A stretch of 5,479 bases of DNA from an uncultured bacterium (GTDB lineage Bacteria; Bacillota; Bacilli; Lactobacillales; Lactobacillaceae): contig CAJMLF010000049.1 in NCBI GenBank assembly GCA_905214235.1, positions 1-5,479 of the forward strand. Direction: 5' to 3'. The stretch's first letter is position 1. Each line of letters opens with the position of its first letter. The position numbers and the translations under genes are program-made. Positions 1 through 5,397 of the stretch are shown piece after piece. A model generated the notes under the pieces. It worked only from the letters and a program-made list of their open reading frames with translations. It made no database searches and was not told the DNA's origin.

Positions 1-11
1 CCACGCCAGTT

Positions 12-40
12 GACCGTGCTTAGTTGCACGGTCTTTTTTT
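12..40 (+). terminator. Rho-independent terminator of a gene left of the window
   Basis: A perfect 8-bp stem (GACCGTGC at 12-19 pairing with GCACGGTC at 26-33) closes a 6-nt loop and is followed directly by seven T residues (34-40). This is a textbook intrinsic terminator reading rightward. No coding sequence for it is visible in the first 11 bases, so its gene lies outside the window. It should insulate the men region from upstream transcription. Confidence 0.85.
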
Positions 41-170
41 ATGCCGTTGGTGAGACATTTGTCTTGATGAGAAATTTGTGTTTCAGCTGTTCTTTATGGA
101 ATAGGTATTGAACAAAACCATAATCGGCTTTTAGCAGTTTTTCAGGAAATATCCACTGCGATTGAAATAA
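41..170. other. Intergenic stretch without recognisable gene
   Basis: Only very short reading frames occur here, for example eight codons from the ATG at 41. I see no convincing promoter for a rightward gene. The only visible structure is a near-direct repeat, GAGACATTTGT at 52-62 and GAGAAATTTGT at 69-79 (10 of 11 identical, 17 nt apart). The first copy lies within an inverted repeat, AGACA-TT-TGTCT (53-64). Whether this is a protein-binding site is unknown. Confidence 0.4.
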
Positions 171-217
171 GAAGAGGCCTCCAGTGTTCGGGCTTTCCGG
201 ACACTGGAGGCCTCTTT
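171..217 (-). terminator. Long 20-bp hairpin, probable terminator of the thioesterase gene
   Basis: Sixteen consecutive Watson-Crick pairs (172-187 with 201-216) are followed, after a T-G wobble (188/200), by three further pairs (189-191 with 197-199) and a 5-nt apical loop (192-196). Read leftward, the stem begins 73 nt after the thioesterase stop codon and is followed by a U-rich tract (CTTATTTC). Read rightward only three T residues follow, so leftward termination fits better, although it may work both ways. A long near-perfect GC-rich stem with a modest U tract could also be an mRNA 3'-end stabiliser or a small dispersed repeat. Confidence 0.6.
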
Positions 218-289
218 GCGCTTCCTAAAAGCTTGCTACAGGTGACGCGTCGAAAACGAATGCGCCTGCTGTTACCCCATGTGAAGTTA

Positions 290-664
290 CTATGGCTTTG
301 GCCGGTTGGCGAGGGTAACGGTACTTGTACTTGTCAGTCGGGAGCGGTTAAACTCCTTAACGAACCACGTTTGAATCGTATGACGGCGTTTTAATGGCTG
401 GGCCTTAACAATTATTTTTCCCGATGATACCGGCAGCAAGTGCTCTGTGTTAATATTGATACCGATGGCAATCTGCTCGCGATTCTGTTGGGCCAACCAG
501 GCGTTAGCGGCCAATGAAGCAGCGGTTTCGGCAAGGACGGCATTGACCCCACCATGGACGATTCCATATGGCTGCATTAACTTTTCACTGACGTCAACGG
601 TGATTGTTGCTTGGTCGGCAGTGACGGATTGGGAATGGATTCCAAGGTTTTCTAATAAGTTCAT
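290..664 (-). CDS. menI: Hotdog-fold thioesterase, probable DHNA-CoA hydrolase (PaaI/MenI-like)
   Basis: This 124-residue protein has the length and motifs of the PaaI/YdiI hotdog thioesterases. The segment Q31-P-Y-G-I-V-H37-G-G followed by L-A-E46-T carries Gln, His and Glu at the spacing I recall for E. coli MenI/YdiI (Gln48, His54, Glu63), where Glu is the catalytic base. A second family region, N-I-N-T-E-H around residues 70-75, follows. The expected reaction is hydrolysis of 1,4-dihydroxy-2-naphthoyl-CoA to DHNA and CoA in the cytoplasm, usually as a homotetramer. The assignment to DHNA-CoA rests on its position beside menB and menE, because close paralogues hydrolyse phenylacetyl-CoA or other aryl and acyl-CoAs. 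The ATG at 664 is preceded by GAGGT (675-671 on the minus strand) at a 6-nt spacing. The gene is transcribed away from menB, and its start lies 32 bp from the menB start. The stop is TAG. Confidence 0.85.
   Translation of the reverse strand: MNLLENLGIHSQSVTADQATITVDVSEKLMQPYGIVHGGVNAVLAETAASLAANAWLAQQNREQIAIGININTEHLLPVSSGKIIVKAQPLKRRHTIQTWFVKEFNRSRLTSTSTVTLANRPKP
629..656 (+). promoter_or_regulatory. Candidate promoter of the menB-menE-MFS operon
   Basis: TTGGGA (629-634) and TCTAAT (651-656) are separated by 16 bp and match the sigma-A boxes at 4/6 and 5/6 positions. Transcription would start near 663 and leave a leader of about 34 nt containing the AAAGGAG ribosome-binding site at 680-686. 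The element lies inside the first codons of the oppositely oriented thioesterase gene. The 32-bp gap between the genes is too short for a promoter plus leader, so the menB promoter has to overlap that gene or lie farther left. Confidence 0.45.
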
Positions 665-689
665 AAAAAGACCTCACTTAAAGGAGAAG

Positions 690-717
690 ATTTAACATGA
701 CAACAGTTGATTGGCAA
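690..717 (-). promoter_or_regulatory. Candidate promoter of the thioesterase gene, inside menB codons 1-7
   Basis: On the minus strand TTGCCA (717-712) is followed after 16 bp by TTAAAT (695-690), matching the -35 box at 5/6 and the -10 box at 4/6. Transcription would begin near 683 and leave about 19 nt before the ATG at 664, which includes the GAGGT ribosome-binding site. The boxes overlap the menB start codon and early codons, so this promoter faces the menB promoter candidate at 629-656. The -10 match is moderate and the call is tentative. Confidence 0.35.
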
Positions 718-1518
718 CCGGTTAAAGAGTACTCAGAGATTATTTTTGAACGCGCAGGAAAAATCGCCAAGATTACGATGAACCGGCCCAAAAAGATGAA
801 CGCCTTTACACCGGTAACAATTCAAGAAATGATTGACGCCTTCACTATTTGCCGCGACGACAGTACGATTGGGGTGATTATTCTGACCGGTGCCGGCGAC
901 AAGGCCTTTTCCTCTGGTGGTGACCAGGGTGTGCGGGGCAACGGTGGTTACGTGGGTCCCGATAAAATTGCCCGCTTGAATGTTCTAGACCTCCAGCATC
1001 TCATTCGGATTATTCCTAAGCCGGTAATTGCAATGGTTAAAGGCTGGTCCGTTGGTGGTGGAAATATTTTGCAGCTTGTCTGTGACCTGACAATTGCGGC
1101 GGATAACGCTAAGTTTGGCCAAACGGGGCCTAAAGTCGGCAGCTTTGACGCCGGCTACGGTTCCGGTTACCTTGCCCGGGTAATTGGCCACAAGCGGGCA
1201 AAGGAAGTATGGTTCTTGAACCACTTCTACAGTGCTGAAGAGGCCTACCAGATGAACTGGATTAACAAGGTCGTCCCACTGGACCAGGTAGAATCAGTAA
1301 CCCTGGACTGGTGTAATGAGATCCTCAAGAAGTCGCCGACCGCATTGCGCTTCATCAAGGCGGCAATGAACGCCGATACTGATGGCCTGGCCGGTCTCCA
1401 GCAGCTTGGCGGAGATGCCACAATGCTATTCTACACCACTGATGAGGGTAAAGAAGGCCGGGACGCCTTCAACGAAAAGCGCCAGCCCAACTTTGACCAG
1501 TTCCCAAAGTTCCCCTAG
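697..1518 (+). CDS. menB: 1,4-dihydroxy-2-naphthoyl-CoA synthase, bicarbonate-dependent type I
   Basis: MenB is a crotonase-fold enzyme that performs an intramolecular Claisen (Dieckmann) ring closure of o-succinylbenzoyl-CoA to DHNA-CoA. The 273-residue protein has the full family layout. SSGGDQ (72-77) leads into the R80-G-N-G-G-Y85 loop, G-G-G at 120-122 contributes to the oxyanion hole, [10 protein letters not shown] covers 142-151, and the C-terminal F-Y246-T-T-D-E segment is followed by R-Q-P-N-F near the end. With an offset of 12, Y85, G144, D151, W172 and Y246 match E. coli Y97, G156, D163, W184 and Y258. Glycine at 144, where type II enzymes carry Asp, marks it as type I, which uses bicarbonate as the catalytic base. 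The ATG is preceded by AAAGGAG (680-686) at about 10 nt. It is the first gene of the operon, with menE 10 nt downstream. Its segments around N123 and L174-NHFYSA differ from the usual H and LCRQYDA as I remember them. Confidence 0.95.
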   Translation: MTTVDWQPVKEYSEIIFERAGKIAKITMNRPKKMNAFTPVTIQEMIDAFTICRDDSTIGVIILTGAGDKAFSSGGDQGVRGNGGYVGPDKIARLNVLDLQHLIRIIPKPVIAMVKGWSVGGGNILQLVCDLTIAADNAKFGQTGPKVGSFDAGYGSGYLARVIGHKRAKEVWFLNHFYSAEEAYQMNWINKVVPLDQVESVTLDWCNEILKKSPTALRFIKAAMNADTDGLAGLQQLGGDATMLFYTTDEGKEGRDAFNEKRQPNFDQFPKFP

Positions 1519-1528
1519 GTTGTAAGCA

Positions 1529-2944
1529 ATGGAAACACAAAATTGGTTGTTAAAACAGGCAAGCACCCAGCCGGATAAGGTCGCCGTTACTGACGGGACC
1601 AGTACCCTGACCTTTCGCCAGGTAAAGGACCAGGTGGAACAGACCGTGGGGCAATTAAACCAGTTGCATCCGGGCCCACGGGTGGGGATGCTTGCTGATA
1701 ATAGTATTGAAAGCTACAAGATCGCCCTTGCCATCCTGGGTAGTGGCCGGACAATTGTCTGGCTTAACTGGCGGCTTGCTGATGAGGAGCTTCAGCGGCA
1801 GATCAGTGACAGTAATCTTGCCGTCTGCCTGGTGGCTGGTTCCTTATGGCGGTCAACAATGGACGAATGCTTTGTTAGCTATCAGGATTTGTTTAACTCA
1901 ACAGCAAAGCGGGTTGCACTGATTCCGTCCTTTGACTATGACCGGGTTGCCAGTATTATGTACACTTCCGGGACAACAGGGGCACCCAAGGGCGTTTTGC
2001 AGACCTTTGGAAACCACTTTTACTCCGCCGTCTCCTCGGCCCTTAACCTCGGCCTAAAGAGCAGTGACGAATGGCTTTGCGTGGCCCCCATTTTCCACAT
2101 TAGTGGTTTTTCAATCATTATGCGGGGTCTAATTTACGGAATGACCGTTCGCCTCGTCAATAAGTTTCGGGTCCTTAAGATTGAGGACATCCTGGTAAAC
2201 GAGCCGGTTACGATAATGTCAGTTGTGCCCTTCATGCTGAAAAAGTTATTGGCGCGCTTAGCAGAAAGTCACCGCCACTATAACCGTGCTTTTCGGTGTA
2301 TGTTGCTCGGCGGGGGAACGATTGACCGACCGACACTTGTTAAGTGCCAGGAGCTATCAATCCCGGTCGTCCAGTGCTATGGAATGACGGAAACCTGCTC
2401 ACAAATCGTTGCTCTGCGTGCGCAAGACGCCCTGAAGAAACTGGGCTCTGTTGGGCAGCCCCTCTTTACGACGCAACTGAAGCTGAGTGAAGGTGGGGAG
2501 GTTCTTTTGAAGACGCCAGCCTTGACCCCCGGTTACCTTAACCTACCGGAAAAGCTACCTGCTAAGATGGTAAATGGTTGGTACCGGACCGGGGATATTG
2601 GCCACCTTGATGGTGATGGCTACCTTTACATTGATGGTCGCCAGGACGAAATGTTAATCTCTGGCGGCGAGAATATCTTTCCTGAAGAGGTTGAGCAGGT
2701 CTACCAACAATACCCAGGAATCGATGCGGTTGCGGTGGTCGGGAAGACTAATCCTGAGTGGGGCCAGGTGCCAGTGGCCTTTGTGGTCAGTCAAGGGCAG
2801 TTGGATCCCCAGAAGCTAATTCGCTTTGGTTACCAGCACCTGGCACACTACAAAGTTCCCCACCAGTACATCAAGGTTTCGGCCTTACCGACGAATGCTA
2901 GCGGTAAAATACAGCGTTTCTTGTTACGACAACAGCTATCATAA
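1529..2944 (+). CDS. menE: o-Succinylbenzoate-CoA ligase (ANL superfamily)
   Basis: MenE activates o-succinylbenzoate with ATP to the acyl-adenylate and then to OSB-CoA, the MenB substrate. All main adenylation-domain motifs are present in 471 residues, a normal length. The phosphate-binding loop YTSGTTGAPKG is at 145-155, PIFHISGFS at 187-195 is the MenE-type substrate and nucleotide region (H190), LLGGG is at 259-263, GMTETCSQ at 285-292, and W-Y-R-T-G-D at 351-356. The hinge region G-R371-Q-D373 is followed by ISGGENIFPEE (377-387), and the C-terminal catalytic lysine is K460 in NASGK. HISG with GMTETCS separates it from general fatty acyl-CoA ligases. The ATG lies 10 nt after the menB stop. 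The only Shine-Dalgarno candidate is a weak AGGT (1517-1520) overlapping that stop codon, so translation is probably coupled to menB. No key residue seems to be missing. Confidence 0.93.
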   Translation: METQNWLLKQASTQPDKVAVTDGTSTLTFRQVKDQVEQTVGQLNQLHPGPRVGMLADNSIESYKIALAILGSGRTIVWLNWRLADEELQRQISDSNLAVCLVAGSLWRSTMDECFVSYQDLFNSTAKRVALIPSFDYDRVASIMYTSGTTGAPKGVLQTFGNHFYSAVSSALNLGLKSSDEWLCVAPIFHISGFSIIMRGLIYGMTVRLVNKFRVLKIEDILVNEPVTIMSVVPFMLKKLLARLAESHRHYNRAFRCMLLGGGTIDRPTLVKCQELSIPVVQCYGMTETCSQIVALRAQDALKKLGSVGQPLFTTQLKLSEGGEVLLKTPALTPGYLNLPEKLPAKMVNGWYRTGDIGHLDGDGYLYIDGRQDEMLISGGENIFPEEVEQVYQQYPGIDAVAVVGKTNPEWGQVPVAFVVSQGQLDPQKLIRFGYQHLAHYKVPHQYIKVSALPTNASGKIQRFLLRQQLS

Positions 2945-2965
2945 TTTGAGGTGTGAAATTATACA

Positions 2966-4150
2966 ATGATTAATCATGACAACCAAGCCGGGGCCAAACG
3001 CTTCTGGTCGTTTATCGTCCTGTACTTGGGCTACATGCTTTTATTTGCGGACCGGACGGTAATGAACATTTCGCTTGCCTATATTGGAAAAGACTTCCAT
3101 GTTGGTGCTGCCGCCCTTGGTGCGACCGCCAGCGCCTTCTTCTTAGGCTACACTCTAATGCAAATCCCCGGTGGTTACCTAACGGACTTACTAGGGAGCA
3201 AACGAATGGTCATTGTTGCCCTGATTGCCTGGTCAGCGATGACGATGGTGACGGGGCTTGCCTGGTCACTGGCGGCGTTGATTGCTATTCGCTTTCTGTT
3301 CGGAATCGCGGAGGGACCATACCCGTCTGCCGCGTTAAAACGGATTTCCGAGAATTACGGGAAAAAGGTGAAGTCGCAGGCCACGTCGGCCTTAATTTCG
3401 TCGAATTACGCGGGGGCAGCAGTTGCTCCGTTAATCATCGTCCCGATTATTGCCAATAGCAGCTGGCGACAGGCCTTCATTTGGCTGGGGCTCGGTGGAA
3501 TTGTAATTACCCTGGTTTATTACCTGTTGGAACGGCCACTCAAGAGTATCCGCAAGGAAGTCGCGGCGCGCCCGCAAATCAAATGGCAGAACATTGACCG
3601 GCGGGTGTGGGCATTTGTCATTATTGGCTTAGCCTTAAATGTCATCACAAAGGGGCTAGAGGCCTGGATGCCCGTCTACTTCTTGCGCGAGCAGGGGATC
3701 AACCTAAAGAACCTGGCCTGGCTCGTCCCGTTGCCAGTTATTTCGGGTGGGATTGCGGCTTTTAGTGCCGGCTTTATCATGGTCCACCTCTTCAAACACC
3801 GTGAACGGTGGTTAATAACTATTGCTTCCCTCCTTACCCTCGTTTTTATGTTCGGCCTGTTTAAATCATCTTCGCTAGTCTGGATCGTTATCTTTGAGGT
3901 CCTTATCTACTTTGTAAAGTCCCTCGCCTTTACCGGCATTTTCAGCTTCACGGCGCAAATCCTGTCGGAGAAGAGTTATGGATCGTCGATCGGGATTGTC
4001 AACTTCGGGGGTCAGCTCGGTGGCTTCATTGGTCCACTGCTGATTGGGGAAATTGTGCAGTTCACCTCCTCATACTCAGCGGCCTTCTTGGGGTTAGTGT
4101 TCAGTGCCGTCCTGGCGGTGCTCGCCTGCCTATTCATCCGCAGGACATAA
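2966..4150 (+). CDS. MFS transporter, anion:cation symporter-like, possibly for OSB or DHNA
   Basis: A 394-residue hydrophobic protein with about 12 predicted transmembrane helices in two bundles. The central cytoplasmic loop spans roughly residues 190-212 and is rich in Lys and Arg. Major-facilitator signatures in the first half are F-A-D29-R30 at the end of helix 1, GGYLTDLLGSKR (69-80, motif A between helices 2 and 3), and R109-F-L-F-G-I-A-E116-G-P-Y-P-S-A in helix 4. The last resembles the anion:cation symporter family, whose known substrates are organic anions such as hexuronates, galactonate and aromatic acids. The gene starts 21 nt after menE, with GAGGTG (2948-2953) 12 nt before the ATG, so it is co-transcribed. 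OSB is an aromatic dicarboxylate and would suit such a carrier. Import of OSB or export of DHNA is inferred from the operon only; the substrate cannot be read from the sequence. Both termini look intact. Confidence 0.85.
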   Translation: MINHDNQAGAKRFWSFIVLYLGYMLLFADRTVMNISLAYIGKDFHVGAAALGATASAFFLGYTLMQIPGGYLTDLLGSKRMVIVALIAWSAMTMVTGLAWSLAALIAIRFLFGIAEGPYPSAALKRISENYGKKVKSQATSALISSNYAGAAVAPLIIVPIIANSSWRQAFIWLGLGGIVITLVYYLLERPLKSIRKEVAARPQIKWQNIDRRVWAFVIIGLALNVITKGLEAWMPVYFLREQGINLKNLAWLVPLPVISGGIAAFSAGFIMVHLFKHRERWLITIASLLTLVFMFGLFKSSSLVWIVIFEVLIYFVKSLAFTGIFSFTAQILSEKSYGSSIGIVNFGGQLGGFIGPLLIGEIVQFTSSYSAAFLGLVFSAVLAVLACLFIRRT

Positions 4151-4225
4151 GATATTGCTCTCTTTTAGTAAGCGACATTGAGTTACTATTAAGAATAGCG
4201 TCTTACCTTATCAAGGTGGTTGCTT

Positions 4226-4254
4226 TTGGTTTAGGTGGGCGCTTATATTATAAT
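4226..4254 (+). promoter_or_regulatory. Promoter of the tetR-type gene
   Basis: A perfect TATAAT (4249-4254) lies 17 bp after TTGGTT (4226-4231, 3/6 match including TTG). Transcription would start near 4261, about 33 nt before the ATG. The spacer contains CGCTTA (4240-4245), the complement of the TAAGCG element found on both sides of this gene. A perfect 7-bp inverted repeat (GTCTTAC 4200-4206, GTAAGAC 4263-4269) brackets the promoter. Autoregulation by the TetR protein is plausible but unproven. Confidence 0.65.
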
Positions 4255-4293
4255 TATTGTTTGTAAGACTCGTTTGAAGAGGGGAATGTCCAA

Positions 4294-4848
4294 ATGGCTG
4301 AAGATTTACGAGTGATGAGGACTAAACGGTCAATTAAGGTTGCCTTTGCGAAGTTGGTTAATGAAAAGGGTTTTGCTAACGTTACCGTCAAGGGCATTGC
4401 GGAGCGGGCGATTATCAACCGGCAGACGTTCTATAACTATTATCAGGACAAGTATGACCTGACCGAGCAGCTTAATGATGAATACCTGGCCGTGTTTAAG
4501 CGGATTATTGAAAAACGGCTAGCGAATATTCAGCCCGAAAATCATCGCTTACCACTGCTGAGTGACTTGTACCAAAGTGACGAGTTTAGTGTCCTGTGGG
4601 ATTCGCGGGAGGTTCTCCGGGCTCTGTTATCTATTCAATATGACCAGAATAGCTTCAGCGCGCGTCTCCAGAAACTGTTTATTCAAATGCTTCAAAAGCA
4701 GCTACCGGTCGAGCTTTCCGACATCGATATTACAATTATCGGGAGTTTTTACATCGACATGGTTACCTTTGTTGTTAAGAACAACGTTAAGCTAACTGAC
4801 CAGGAACTAGCTAAATTGCGAAAGATCTTGAATCTCATTGTTCAGTAA
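4294..4848 (+). CDS. TetR-family transcriptional regulator
   Basis: This 184-residue protein begins with a TetR-type DNA-binding domain at about residues 9-56. It runs R-T-K-R-S-I, then a helix ending in K-G-F (25-27), V-T-V-K-G-I-A (30-36) and I-N-R-Q-T-F-Y-N-Y-Y-Q-D-K-Y-D-L (41-56). The last stretch is the characteristic recognition helix and the following conserved Tyr/Phe and Asp-Lys positions. The C-terminal part, about 125 residues, is the ligand-binding and dimerisation region and shows no family I can name; its ligand is unknown. The ATG at 4294 has AGAGGGG (4278-4284) about 9 nt upstream, and the next Met (residue 8) would cut into the domain. The gene has its own promoter and sits 143 bp after the MFS gene. 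Regulation of the men operon, of itself or of the following small gene are all possible. Confidence 0.9.
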   Translation: MAEDLRVMRTKRSIKVAFAKLVNEKGFANVTVKGIAERAIINRQTFYNYYQDKYDLTEQLNDEYLAVFKRIIEKRLANIQPENHRLPLLSDLYQSDEFSVLWDSREVLRALLSIQYDQNSFSARLQKLFIQMLQKQLPVELSDIDITIIGSFYIDMVTFVVKNNVKLTDQELAKLRKILNLIVQ

Positions 4849-5057
4849 GTTAAACTTTGACACTTTTCGTTATTGTGTCCTAATTGGTGACTAATTTTTT
4901 AATTGTGTTTAATAAGCGACACTTATTGAATTATCAACGATTGTTTCTCCATTTAACCAGTCTAGTATAGAAAGTGAAGAGAAGCCAAAAGAACTGCAAT
5001 TATTTCAGTGATTCGAACTTCTAACTTTCATGTGACTGATTAAAGGAGGGATTCGTT
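4849..5057 (+). other. Intergenic region between tetR and the small gene, with possible operator
   Basis: This AT-rich stretch lacks a gene. Besides the promoter candidates it holds AATAAGcgacaCTTATT (4911-4927), a 6-bp perfect inverted repeat with a 5-nt spacer. The segment TTTAATAAGCGACA (4908-4921) matches TTTAGTAAGCGACA (4164-4177), on the other side of tetR, at 13 of 14 positions. A weak hairpin (4882-4887 with 4891-4896) followed by T residues to 4900 might be a poor terminator for tetR, but its stem has only one GC pair. I recognise no known riboswitch. Confidence 0.4.
4857..4884 (+). promoter_or_regulatory. Candidate promoter for the small membrane-protein gene, with internal inverted repeat
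   Basis: A consensus TTGACA (4857-4862) is followed after 16 bp by CCTAAT (4879-4884, 4/6), with a TG dinucleotide at 4876-4877 in the extended -10 position. Transcription would start near 4891 and give a leader of about 165 nt. The arms GACAC (4859-4863) and GTGTC (4875-4879) form an inverted repeat overlapping both boxes, which is where a repressor operator would sit. A weaker alternative, TTGTTT (4941-4946) with TAGTAT (4963-4968), would shorten the leader to roughly 80 nt. Confidence 0.4.
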
Positions 5058-5315
5058 ATGTTTCAGACTTTCTTTTGGATTTTAGCGATTTGGTTCATTA
5101 TCAATGTCATTTGGATGTGGTCTAAGCTCAGTGATCAGACATTGCAAAAGTGGTTTGCCTGGATCAATGTCATTGCCGTGATCATCGGCTTCTGGGTTTA
5201 CTATGGTGTGACCCACGATGCCGGTGGGATTGCGCCGTGGTTCATAACGATGAACTGGGTTAACGTGGTAATTGCCATCATCCAGTTCTACTTTGGTTAC
5301 CGGAAGACCAATTAG
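5058..5315 (+). CDS. Small Trp-rich three-helix membrane protein, function unknown
   Basis: I do not recognise this 85-residue protein. It has three hydrophobic segments at about residues 5-22, 33-50 and 61-80, joined by short polar loops (SKLSDQTLQK and THDAGG), and ends in R-K-T-N. Nine of the 85 residues are Trp (7, 12, 19, 21, 32, 35, 46, 61, 67). Each helix carries an (I/V)-N-V-(I/V) motif (15-18, 36-39, 68-71), and helices 2 and 3 look like repeats of one another (W35-I-N-V and W67-V-N-V, then matching I-I and F positions). No cleavable signal peptide is evident. An excellent ribosome-binding site, AAAGGAGG (5042-5049), sits 8 nt before the ATG, and a strong terminator follows, so this is very likely a real monocistronic gene. 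It is probably an integral cytoplasmic-membrane protein. Any link to the neighbouring regulator rests on shared sequence elements only. Confidence 0.8.
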   Translation: MFQTFFWILAIWFIINVIWMWSKLSDQTLQKWFAWINVIAVIIGFWVYYGVTHDAGGIAPWFITMNWVNVVIAIIQFYFGYRKTN

Positions 5316-5350
5316 ATTCACTACTAATTCCCCTAGTACAAGTAATCATG

Positions 5351-5397
5351 AAAAGGATCGTTGACGTTCAAGTTGTTGAGCGGCAGCGGTCCTTTTT
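5351..5397 (+). terminator. Strong, probably bidirectional terminator
   Basis: The arms 5351-5371 and 5376-5396 form 20 base pairs, including three G-T wobbles, with a single A-G mismatch (5364/5383) and a GTTG loop (5372-5375). The stem runs into T residues up to 5397, and the 5' arm begins with AAAA, so the hairpin also has a U tract when read leftward. It starts 36 nt after the stop codon of the small membrane-protein gene and closes that transcription unit. Confidence 0.85.

Noticed and set aside
447..695. 82-codon plus-strand frame opposite the thioesterase gene
   Set aside because: It is antisense to a gene with clear catalytic motifs, and its translation shows no family features.
985..1224. 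79-codon minus-strand frame inside menB
   Set aside because: menB is unambiguous on the plus strand, and the antisense product resembles no protein I know.
1692..1922. 76-codon frame within menE in another phase
   Set aside because: It overlaps the conserved adenylation domain and is a shadow frame without its own ribosome-binding site.
4203..4219. Possible terminator hairpin after the MFS gene (ACCTT, loop ATC, AAGGT)
   Set aside because: The stem is only 5 bp plus two wobbles and has no adjacent T run. Read-through from the operon into tetR cannot be excluded.
4562..4795. 77-codon frame within the tetR gene in another phase
   Set aside because: It is a shadow of the regulator's C-terminal region and has no sign of being translated.
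5011..5022. GATTCGAACTTC resembling a tRNA T-loop
   Set aside because: No acceptor, D or anticodon stem can be folded around it.
5082..5321. 79-codon minus-strand frame opposite the small membrane protein, with an AGGGGA-like site before a GTG
   Set aside because: The plus-strand gene has a near-perfect ribosome-binding site, real membrane helices and a terminator. The antisense product is polar, Pro/Asn/Asp-rich and unstructured, as expected for the complement of a hydrophobic gene.
5322..5338. TACTA / TAGTA inverted repeat just after the small gene
   Set aside because: Five AT-rich pairs with a 7-nt loop and no T run; the much stronger hairpin at 5351 explains termination.
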